From assembly GCA_011033025.1 (NCBI GenBank), contig WFMF01000001.1:1169755-1233754 (forward strand): a DNA stretch of 64,000 nucleotides, written 5' to 3'. The notes beneath the pieces are model-generated. The model was not told the DNA's origin and did not search any database. It worked only from the letters and a program-made list of their open reading frames with translations. This stretch comes from Beroe forskalii (taxonomy: Eukaryota; Ctenophora; Nuda; Beroida; Beroidae). Made by a program: the position numbers and the translations under genes. Positions 35,400-45,800 of the stretch are shown here, piece by piece; position 1 is the first letter of the stretch; every line of letters begins with the position of its first letter.

Positions 35400-36710
35400 C
35401 CTCACGTAACATCTGAGGGGCACTGGCCACGAGTTGGTCAATAATTTTGATAAAATAAGGGACAGATATCTACTTAAACTATAAGCCCAAGGAATCTCTA
35501 CAATATTCCCACCAACTAACCAATAGAGATTAGTTGGAAATGGTTCACACTCGCAGTTTACGCTGCAAGACTTTTGTGTATTGGGCTGAGAAATTAACTT
35601 GGTTTGGACAATGGACATTGAGTGTGTCCCAAAACCAAGGACATTGTCTAAACGTCTGGAAACCCTGGACCTACATGGTGAGTGAGTACTTCGATGTGGA
35701 GAAGAAAAAAGAGAAAAAAAAAAAAACATCAAAGCAATACGTAACACACGATGTAACATAGAATAAAGCCTCACCAAACCACTGCAGCTGGATTGTTGTG
35801 CCAAGTGCCCATTCGTCAAGGGTGATTATTCAATAATTCTCCGCATATAACCGTCTAGTAATGAGCGCGTATATTTAAAACAATGGATTATTGTCATAGC
35901 TTCATTATGTCATAGTAGTCTGAGTGGAAAAACTGGAATTGAACCAATAATATTTCTAATTTGGCATCATTAATTTGAGGGACTGGAATATTAGAAAAGT
36001 ACGGAATTCTCGTGGATGTCAAGGAGACGCCATCCAATAGCCAAAGAATAGAAAATGATAACACCTCGCGAATATTTGTGGAAATAAAGATTATTTCTAT
36101 GAGCGACGTCGTAGCGAAGGCAAGGCTCAGTTAGATTACTATGGCAAAGAGATGGATCCCATCATAATATCATCAAGTAGTTTGTGTCACTTTGACTAGC
36201 ATGGAGAAAAGAGATGCAGTGAGGAAAGGTGAAATAAAGGGCACTATCATCTCCTGGCTCAATGGCGCTCATCCTCCAAAGATGCTACAACAATACTCAC
36301 TACAGTCCAATGTTTCCCATCGGAAATACTGATGATTTACTAAGAAGTGGCATTGTTTTATTTCTCACTGATCTGGTGATTATCCGGTAGAGATTGTTCA
36401 CTGCAATTCCGTTGTTCTACTAATGATGAAAACTTGCTATTCACAAGCTTACTCAAGCAACCTTTCTGATGATATAGCAAACCTAGCAGCACACATTTTG
36501 CCCACCCGTCTTTTATAGGACGAGGAGTAGAATAGTATTACCTTAGAATTAAGAATGAGCCGATGACCACAGGCCAGAAGCTGAATGCGCATTTTCCTTC
36601 ATTTTCCCTCGTCAAGTACAGTGAAATTGCGAGTGAACGTCCGGCATGACTATAGAAGGCTGTCTTGAGTGACGTTATTATCATGATTTAGAATGGTGAA
36701 TTGGAGGTCC
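35400..36710. other. intergenic DNA, nothing recognised
   Basis: No supported exon. An A-rich tract lies near 35705-35730. Confidence 0.35.
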
Positions 36711-36898
36711 TATAAAATACATAGACACGGTGCGCGAAGGGATCTATTTCAGATAGAACCCGCGTAGCGGGTTCTATCTGATAGAATGATACGAGTGCGC
36801 GCAGCACACGAGTTTTCATTCTTTGTGTAATCCCGAGACGAAGTCGAGGGATTACACTTAAATAGACTCTGAGAGCACCGTGTCTATGTATTATAGAT
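36711..36898. repeat. cloverleaf palindrome B: outer stem with three inner hairpins
   Basis: Outer arms ATACATAGACACGGTGC (left) and its complement on the right enclose three hairpins: AGATAGAACCCGC-GTA-GCGGG..., a second imperfect one around GTGCGCGCAGCAC, and TGTAATCCC...GAC-GAA-GTC...GGGATTACA. The first and third have 3-nt loops. The third tip, read on the other strand, is CTCGACTTCGTCTCG, the same pattern as the CTCGGCTTCGCCTCG tips elsewhere in the window. Confidence 0.8.
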
Positions 36899-37675
36899 GA
36901 GTCCGGGTTATTGCGTGAGAGTCTAAGAATACAACTAATGGAAGTAACTGGTAACACAATTGGCAGAACAAGCATTTCAGCTCTTCAAGAGATTCTGTGC
37001 TTTAATTGGGTAACTTGAAACTCAGCAGAATTGAATTGAGGATGAAAGGAGAAAGATGGTTCATGAACAGAAATAATTGATAATTGATAATTGTATGAAT
37101 TAAACAGGAGTATGTTTCGAAGAAATCTATTGTACAATTACAAATGCAACAACAAAAACAATATCAATCAAAGAATCAATAAGTCAATACAACAAGAACA
37201 ATATCATCGAATATGGGCAATACGATAATCTGCAGAAGCATGCAAGAGGTAAATGCTAAAATGGACTTTTCCTCGCGGTGTAAACAAGTAAAGCAGAGCC
37301 AGAACGGCGAAACGAATCAGTGCACAAACTGTGAATGAAAGAAACCGTTTGCTGAAAGACATTGCTCCGAAACCAGTGGCACGTGCGCGCGCGCAACACG
37401 TGACCACGACTTGGTACAGTAACACTGTCACGTGCGCGAGTCACGTGGGACAGTAATTACATGTTTAGAGAGATTCTCGCGGGAACGAAACATTTGGTAT
37501 ACAATATGTTGCTAGTAAGAGTGCGTGATGTTTGAAAGGAGTACATTACACTGAAACTATTGGATAGAGACACTGAATGTATTTGATAGAGGGATACTGC
37601 CAGCGTGTCTATCACTCTATTTTCTATCCCCTCCCGGCGGCAAAATCCTCACGCAATAACCCGGACGAATCTATA
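36892..37675. mobile_element. 784-bp TIR element lacking an ORF
   Basis: 28-bp ends: left TATAGATGAGTCCGGGTTAT then TGCGTGAG; the right end, reverse complemented, differs only at GAG versus TCG. It directly adjoins or overlaps cloverleaf B. The interior has GC-rich CACGTG-containing sequence (37370-37450) and no protein of note. Confidence 0.6.
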
Positions 37676-37828
37676 TAAATATAAGTTCTATAATACAAAC
37701 AGCGCAGATATGAGGTATATCTGCAGTTTAAAATCAGTCTACAATGAACTTAAACTGATATTATAAGGTTCCCTCAGTTTTCACATGCATATTATGCATG
37801 CTTATGCATACTTATATTCTGCTCACCC

Positions 37829-37944
37829 TATAATATAACTATAGGACATCATTTCGATGCATATTGTGCATATTGAACTCGGCTTCGCCTCGTACAATAT
37901 GCACTAATATGCATCTCAATGCTGTCCTATAGTTATATATTATA
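37829..37944. repeat. 116-bp palindrome with CTCGGC-TTC-GCCTCG tip
   Basis: Arms of about 50 bases (AACTATAGGAC... / ...GTCCTATAGTT) meet at ACTCGGCTTCGCCTCG. The left arm contains ATTTCG and the right arm CTCAAT at matching positions, exactly as in the palindrome at 9871 although the arms otherwise differ. Confidence 0.82.
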
Positions 37945-38004
37945 GCTCATAAGCCCTTATTTGCAACCATATACATCGGGTTATTTCAATATTATAGGGT
38001 CGGG

Positions 38005-38250
38005 ATGGATCCTATAACCCCATGTTATGTGGTCGTTTCCGACCCTATAAGCTGTGTTTACAGTGATGACTCCGACGTAGATTCAATATGAAAGTTTATG
38101 ACGTGAGTTGCCTACATATTTTTTAGCGTCGTTCGGATCCTATAACCCCATGTTATAGGATTTTGTAAGAGTTGATAGGGTATTTACAATGATGGCATCG
38201 TCATGGATTCAATAAGAAAGTTAATGACGTGAGTTGCCTACATTTGTTCG
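38005..38250. repeat. tandem duplication, about 125-bp unit
   Basis: GGATCCTATAACCCCATGTT, ATTCAATAWGAAAGTTWATG and ACGTGAGTTGCCTACAT occur twice in the same order, with diverged DNA between. Confidence 0.7.
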
Positions 38251-38618
38251 CAGACTTAAAACGAGTAAGGTTACCTACGTCCTTAAGTGCCAATTCAATT
38301 TGAATAATTTTGGTGGAACGCAGATATTCGAGTTCTGTGGTATTTGAGACTCCAATGAACAACAGGCTGTTCAAATGACGCCGTTATCTTGTTTCACTGT
38401 GGTAAATTGCTACATGGCATAATAATATGCATTCCACCGACACATCTGTACATGTCTTGAGGCCCGACAAAAATGTAATTACCGGCGAGATCATTCAAAC
38501 TTTTTCTGCCCATGACGCCTGATACAAGTACAACTATGAGACGCCATGTTTCTTATTTCTAATGAGTTTCCACCACATAATTTATGTTATTTCGCCATGT
38601 AATATCACCATAGGTCTC

Positions 38619-38777
38619 AGGAGTACCTAATACCACATTGTTTTGAACTCGGCTTCGCCTCGTCCAAAACAAACCATTATTGACCTCAGCTTCGCTTCGG
38701 CCAATAATGCGTCTATATATAGTTCGCGCTTCGCGCTCACTATATATATATATATATATGTGGTATTACCTTAGTAC
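38619..38777. repeat. cloverleaf palindrome C: outer stem with three TTC-loop hairpins
   Basis: Outer stem GTACCTAATACCACAT / ATGTGGTATTACCTTAGTAC. Inner hairpins: TTGTTTTGAACTCGGC-TTC-GCC...CAAAACAA; CATTATTGACCTCAGC-TTC-GC...CAATAATG; and a TATATATAGTTCGCGC-TTC-GCGC... stem. All three loops are TTC and each stem has a small symmetrical mismatch just below the tip. The right outer arm runs into the TIR element at 38767. Confidence 0.82.
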
Positions 38778-39038
38778 ACTTAAGAACGGCGTCACTTAAT
38801 TAGTGCGGTTTGGGAAAAACCGCACTAATTAAGTGTACAGTAATTAAGTGCACATGAAATTAAGTGAACAATTTCGTGAATTTTGCGTTTTTCGAATTCG
38901 TTTTTATACATATTTCGGTTCTCAATTCCATATCGATTATCGTTTTCGATCTCAAGTCATAAAAACCGCACTAATAAAGTGCGCCGATCTTAAAGTGCGC
39001 GCCAATTACGTGATGCCGTTCTTAGGTGTACTAAGGTA
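38767..39038. mobile_element. 272-bp MITE with about 35-bp TIRs
   Basis: Left TACCTTAGTACACTTAAGAA plus CGGCGTCACTTAATT; right end is its reverse complement with a few changes. Inside is a perfect palindrome CTTAATTAGTGCGGTTT ... AAACCGCACTAATTAAG (38794-38835) and a second partial copy of the GTGCGG motif near 38970. No TSD could be fixed and no ORF is credible. Confidence 0.7.
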
Positions 39039-39424
39039 GGTTACTTCTTCGACCTATAGTTCTATATTATCAAGAGCAATTCTACAACTCAAATTATCGG
39101 ACGAGATGATAACACAACCAACTAACCAACTCATCGAATGCCCATTATAGCTCAAGAACTGAAATTCTTTGATCTCCATAAGTTCATTTATGCTTTCAAT
39201 ACAAAACTGAAAGAGTACTAAAAAGGCTCGTGGATGATAATTACATAAGGATTAATCATATATTGATATAATAACTAACTGAAAACGATTCTAAAACAGT
39301 ATTGTCCTTGGTGGTAAATAAATCCTGTGGTACTTCCTAAGGAAATAAGGAAATAAGAAAATTAGGAAATCACCGTTAACTGAGTAACAGTTGATGGAGA
39401 ATAGTAACCAATTTACTAATTACT

Positions 39425-39770
39425 CTCCATGGAGAAGATAGCGAAATGGAAAATTTTGATTCTTTGCTTTCAGAGTTTCAATTAGAATTTAGAAAGTCCT
39501 CATATGATATTGGTAAGACTGAAAATTGAACAAACAATAAAGTAATCATTTTACTTTATATTCCCATGAGAAGATAGTGAAAAGGAACAAATTTTGATTG
39601 TTTGCTTTCAGAGTTTCAATGAGAATTTAGAAAGTCCTCATATAATATTGGTAAGACTGAAAATTGAACAAACAATAAAGTAATCATTCTACTTTATACT
39701 CCCATGAGAAGATAGCGAAAAGAAACAAATTATGATTGTTTGCTTTCAGAGTTTCAATTAGAAATATTAT
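39425..39770. repeat. about 137-bp tandem repeat, two full copies and a third partial
   Basis: GAGAAGATAGYGAAA, TTTGCTTTCAGAGTTTCAAT, AGAAAGTCCTCATATRATAT and ACTGAAAATTGAACAAACAA recur in order at about 39430, 39567 and 39704; the third is truncated. Confidence 0.82.
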
Positions 39771-39779
39771 GAAGTCATT

Positions 39780-41040
39780 ATATAGTAATGCTAAAACTGA
39801 ATAAAGAAACACACCGGTCTTAGTTAGGTTATAAACACAGAACAACTCCCGTAAGATAATATACACTTACTTATTACAATACAAACTCCAAATATACTGG
39901 CCACTATTCTCTCATTTTATCATGTTACTGTAGGTATAGTGACAGTTACATTCTCACGGAGTTTTGTTACCAGAGGCTTTGTGAAAAGGTGAGACTACAG
40001 CGTGACTAGTTACATTAACTTAGATTAATAATTAATGGTCCGTGTTGGGATTTTCCACCTTCGATTATCAAAACTGAACAAGTGGAAAATCGCCTTATTT
40101 TGTACCATACATTAGTACATTATTACAAACATTCTTCGTGAGGTAAATGCAGCATGAGAAGCAGCAAGGTTTTATAACTCATGTACTCTGATATCATTCA
40201 AACCAATATTTCCGATTGTGGTTTTATGGAGGTGAATCATGAAATATTCATGATGGGAATATCAAAGTAAGCTTATTCATTAATAAGTTTATTTATTGAA
40301 AATTATTGGAAAAATTAGGAGCTCATGAACAGTGAACAGATGCGGAAAAACATCCGTGAATCTCTTTCGTCTCCAGCACTTAGATTATTGTAAATCAGCA
40401 ATACTTTGTTTTGACTGCAAAGCGGACCTCATCAGTTTAATAAAATCTAATACACTAAGATAAATACAAATAACCGCCCACAGCACTTCATCTCATCCTT
40501 CGTGATGACTATAAAAACTAAACACAAATAAAGAATAATGCGTAGGAAACTTTTTAAAACCCAAATGAGACGATGTTACACACAGTAAGACACCACTTAG
40601 AAAGAATAATATGTGTATGAGATGCTAAAGTCTCGCGCGGAGTTCGACAAGTGCCTCATCTATTCTTCCTCCGCTCGAGGCAGTTCACTAGATTCATGCT
40701 AGTGATTTGATGGACAACACTCTCGTGTGGCCAGGTGCACGGCCACATGGCGCACCATTGATTGTATTGTACAATCAAGCTCTCAATAATTGTAGTTGTA
40801 AATTATTAATAAATGTTTGGATTTTTCAGGAATCAGTTGAAAGCATGATGCAGTTTAACGGCAGGAACCTTGTCTCTCTCTTATTAATTCTAGGTACTGA
40901 ATGGAATGAAAAATGGAAGTTGAGGTAACTGTGAATTGCGGTAAGTGATGAAAGCATTATATAGTAGCATTCCATTTTTCACAGCAGTGAACTCTGTGGT
41001 AAATTGATGCCTTGAAAGTTTTAAAGGGGAGGTCGAGCGT
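39780..41040. other. intergenic DNA, nothing recognised
   Basis: No exon-like segment with splice signals and no element ends were found. Confidence 0.35.
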
Positions 41041-41043
41041 TTG

Positions 41044-41430
41044 ATTTGACCAAAGTGAGGGCAATGTCGAAGAATTCAATATCTGCAGATAAGCAACATA
41101 ACAGAAAGTATGTCAATCTGATTATCGTAAATTAAAGTTCGCGTATTTGAAATTGGCGCAGTGCTCGGTCAACAAATGCCTTTCACGTGATCTCCTTTGC
41201 TTACGATTCCAAATAAGCCAAGCGGACGGTTAAATCAGATTCAACCGCGGGGTTTGTCCATTTGGTATCGTAAGCAAAGGATATCACGTGAAAGGCATTT
41301 GTTGACCAAGCACTGCGCCAATTTCAAAAAGGCCAACTTTAATTTACGATAATCATATTGACATACATTCTGTTACGTTGCTTATCTGTAAATATTGAAT
41401 TCTTTGACATTGCCATCACTTTGGTCAAAT
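41044..41430. mobile_element. 387-bp foldback element with about 170-bp arms
   Basis: Starts ATTTGACCAAAGTGAGGGCA and ends with its near complement TGCCATCACTTTGGTCAAAT. Arms stay complementary through ATTGGCGCAGTGCT, TCAACAAATGCCTTTCACGT and TTTGCTTACGAT, with about 40 bases of loop. Small differences between arms show independent decay. A further GCACTGCGCCAATTTT fragment follows at 41434. Confidence 0.8.
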
Positions 41431-41988
41431 AAAAGCACTGCGCCAATTTTCATACGGTGCGAAGTATAAATATTTTGAAAATCAATGCTCACCCCGCTTA
41501 TGTATTTCATAAATAGCGATTCTTCTGTCTTTTCACCAAAGTCATTTGGGCCATGACTTTTCTGCCGTTTCTGCACATCAGAAGAAATTTTTGTGATTGG
41601 TAAAAATCAGACTGATTCGGTTTAATTGAAGATGTTGGTATTGGCTCGAAATGAATGTAGAGCATGAAAGTTAGAGATAACAGCAAACAATAACAAAAAG
41701 CAAAGTACCTCCCACAATACTTAACCCAGAATGGCCCACGAAAGAAAACATGCACCTGCCGTCCTACCAGACGCAGTGAGCCCATTGACGTAACAGGCGC
41801 CCATGGGAACGCGAGCCGCCGCCCCCCCCCCACTCAGATTTCGAAAGAACCCTTATTTTGCCCAACAGCCCCCCCTCATCTCATAAAAATCTAGGGGGGA
41901 CCTTGGCCCCCTCGAATAAGTGTGTAATATGGCACGTTGGCCTCTAACATACACAGTAAGCCCAGTGAAGTACACAACAGGCACCTAC

Positions 41989-42115
41989 CAGACGCAGTGA
42001 GCCCGTAGTTAGGGTCCAGGTGCCACTCCCTACAGACGTCCTCGCAAGGGGCGGTGGCTGCGTGGGCTGTGTGGGGCACGCCCCGCTGTGATACCATCCT
42101 ACGGACCGGCAGGTC
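41989..42115 (-). CDS. possible exon of an unidentified gene
   Basis: 127 nt open between CTCTCCCAG|GACC and GCGTCTG|GTAGGTGCC, GC-rich like the real exons here. The open frame would read DLPVRRMVSQRGVPHTAHA and on to DPNYGLTASG. It lies 700 bp beyond the esterase stop and does not match that family. Its 3' end with the donor (GGGCTCACTGCGTCTG|GTAGG) is repeated at 41763-41783 and more loosely near 41950. Could be an orphan exon or chance. Confidence 0.3.
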
Positions 42116-42117
42116 CT

Positions 42118-42260
42118 GGGAGAGTAGGAGTTAGTGGGGTCCCTTAAGGGGGAATAGGAGTTAGAGGGGTCCCATAAGGGGGAATAGGAGTTAGTGGGGT
42201 CCCATAAGGGGGAATCTGTAATAGGGGTCTAGTGGGGTCTCATAATGGGAATACTACTGG
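42118..42260. repeat. 29-bp tandem array abutting the acceptor of the possible exon
   Basis: About four units of AGGAGTTAGTGGGGTCCCAT plus AAGGGGGAAT. It begins within a few bases of the acceptor at 42116. Confidence 0.8.
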
Positions 42261-42809
42261 TTAGCAGGGTCAAATAAAATAGGATAATCAACTATTCACG
42301 AGGGGAAAGTTAAAATATTCATTTTTCATGTAATATTTTACGGGAACGCTTTAATTGCTATCGATGTTATTTATGGTGTTAGGAAAAGGGACAGGGGCCA
42401 CGGTGCTTAATTTCCTTTGTGGAATGTGCACCCTTTAGTGGGCAGTGCATGGAGTTGCAGTGTGCACCGCAGAGTGCCTGACTGTTGAATGATGCCGCAG
42501 GACAACAAAGCTCCCTACTCTGTACACATGGCTCCAGTTAAATAATACGGCCAAAACAACAATCCAAGCAATGCCTTTGAACAATCAATAATCAATGCCT
42601 TTGAAAAATCAATGCTTTTGAACAAGCAATGCCTTTGAACAATCAATAATTATTCTCACAATCATATTACTGAAAATAAACACAACACCCATCACGAATT
42701 TAACAGCGAAAATAGCTTCAACTTCTTGAAATAGAAACTCAAATCGTTTTTCGAATAAAACTCTGTTTTACAATTAACAGTTTATACAATAAACAATCCA
42801 CACCTACTT

Positions 42810-45800
42810 TTAATCCTCTTCATCCCTGTCATCGTGACCCAACTCAGTCCAGACAAACTCTACTATTTTGCGGAGGTGCCCGAGCGCGCACTCGTCCGTG
42901 CCGTACAGGAACATGAAGCCGTGCGTGGCGTGCGACTCCTCCAGCCACTCCACCTCCACGCCCCCCGCGCGCAGCCACGCCGCGTAGTGCGCCGCGTCGT
43001 CGCGGATAGCGTCGCGCGACAACGCGAGCATGTAGGTGGGCGGGAGGCCGCGCGTGTCGGTCTCCAGCAGGGGGAAACAGTACGCGTTGGTCAGGTTATC
43101 AGGACCTTTGTCTTCCAGGCTCCTGCTCACTTTGAGTGATGGGACGGACTCATGGGATTCCACTTCGGAAGAGGGCTCCACGACTGAGGACCAGTAAGCA
43201 GGTACCCCCACCACGGCCCCGGGATCCCCAGCCATTTCCGTGAGGGACAAGTCTCCGGCTACGTAGTACGACACGAACTTGCGGAGAGTCGTGAGGTCCT
43301 TATCAACGTAGGAGGGGGAGAGGTAGCTGTATGCTTGCAGGACAGGGTAGATCAGCACCTGGGGAAGGGGAGGGGTTAAGGGAGCGGGGAAGAAAGAGGT
43401 TTAAAGGAGGTTAAAACAGGTTGGAAGTGTGGAGGAAGGTTAAGGGAGCGGGGTGAAAAGAGGTTGAAAGTGTGGATGGAAGAGGTTAAGAGAGGGGGTG
43501 AAAAGAGGTTGAAAGTGTGGAGGGAAGAGGTTAAGAGAGGGGGTGAAAAGAGGTTGAAAGTGTGGAGGGAAGAGGTTAAGGGAGGGGTGAAAAGCGGTTG
43601 AAAGTGTGGACAGTGGAGGAATGAGGTCCAATATGTGTTGAGAAAAAAGAGGTTGGAAATGCGGAGAGAGAAAAAGCGGTCCATTGAACTATGAAAGTGA
43701 AGATTTTTCGATAGGGAGATAGAAATGGGATAAAGATCAGGATTGAGAGGAGTTGTGATGGAGATTTTCAGGTGCACATTGTTTCACAACAAATTTTCCA
43801 TCATTAGTACTTCCCGTGTTAAATGTGTTGGCTTTGAAGAACAAACATTGTATAATTCTTCCAAAACCCAAGCTCAATAACATTTCACAATTTCATTTCT
43901 TGAACAATCATACTGTTAGTTATCATAACAATGGTTACATCTGAGCAAATATTTCCTCGAGTGTTGTGAAACTAAATAATTAAAGACCATTGTGTTGTAA
44001 GCAGAGGTTTTTTTCAAACTTAACTAGTTCACACTCCACCATAAATTCTCTGGCTAATATTTTCCATTCCGCCTGGTGTAACCTTTGTTGAAATACCTTA
44101 GCTATGAATTAATGAGATTTCAGCCCAGCCGATAGTCCATCCTTTCTTAGCGCTTTTAGAAGCACCTTCACTTACCTTCATAAGTTACGAGTTGAAACAC
44201 CCCAAAAACAAAGAGAAGATCAGTCAATAATAAGTCTGTATCCGAACAGGTTAAATTGGACGTCCTGTATTCTTGGAATGAAAAAGAGTAAACGAAATTT
44301 ACATTTCATAGATAAACGTTTGGGGCTGAAGATTAAAGAATCATATGCTTTAAGTAGGGGTGACACCGTTTCAATTTCTTAAATCCTGATGAAAAATTAA
44401 ACCCCGGAGTTGAATTTTGCAGGCACCTTCATATGAAGGGCCAAAACATGGAAAAAAATTGCACTGTTATTGGGATTGATTTTTTAAACTCCTTGATGGG
44501 TTATATCTCCCATATGAAAGGTTCTGATTGAAGTCACAGCTCAAAACCTTAATCTTTTTGTATCTAAAGCCCTAACCATAATTATGACCTTGGTCCTTAC
44601 CCTAAACCTAACAAATCCTGGCCCTAACTCCCTAATCCTGATCCTAACCCTTAAAGTGCTAGATGCGCTCAAATATATTTTTTGAGTGATGTCATCATCA
44701 TAGACAATGAAATCTATGGGAGACTGACCCTTGATGGACTCAATTTTGGAACCATTTCTTTCTTGCTCACTTTTTCATGACATAAAAGTGATGCATTTCA
44801 GAGGTTGATGCATTTCAGAGAAGGTTGCAAGTATCACGTTTGCTCAAGATTGTGCTGATTTCAGTCAGTGAGGGGATTCCGGGGCAAAACTTCAAGCAGC
44901 AAATTTGTAATTTTGCTGGGTGAAAGCACTTGAAATTCATCGTGAACTGTGCAGGACAAAAGAACTTTATCGTGAACTGTGCAAATTGTGATATAAAGAA
45001 CTTTATTATTTGTTTCAGCTTGTGTTGCGCGCCGCAAGTTTTGCCAAGGATTTAGAGCTATCTAAGTTACCAGACGTTGTCTGGTCCATATTTTAAATCA
45101 AGGGGCTAGACGAAACGTCTGGCAAATTCAGAGTTTGAAAAATGGTAATATTTTCAGGATGGTGGCACAGTTTCTTAAGAAAATTTATCACACAAACGGC
45201 ATGATTTCTTGCAATCCCCAACCATTTGAGTATTAAACTATTTAAGTTCTTGCAAAGACCTCGACTATTAGGAAAGGCTGAAACACCTTCTGATCATGTC
45301 ACTCCAACGAGGCAGGTAGCTATACATTATCATCCAGACTGGGACTTCACCCGAAAGCTCGAAGGTCAGTCGCAACTCGGTACAACAACTCCTTTGAAGT
45401 GAAAGCAGCCCAACTCTGGAATATTCTTCCCACATTTGTAAATGAACAGTCCACACTTGACTCATTCAAAGGGGCTTCGGGAATATTTCTTTACTGGAGC
45501 TTTCCCGACACACCTCAGCAACAGGATACACTGCTGTGAACAGCAACCGCCTTCTTGAATGGAATGTTCAGAGATGCTCAAAATTGGCAGGCTTGGAAGA
45601 CTCGCATGTTGACGTAACCCATTTGTGATCCCGGCTAAACAGACTCTAAGGTAGGTTAGCATTTAAAATTTCAGACAACAATATTTTGGATCGCTGATTT
45701 AAAATATTTTGTGCCCTTTACATAAATATGAAACAGAATAATTTTCGTGCTTTACTGTTTACTGTCATGGCGATCTTGAGTGAACTAACAGAAAATTTTA

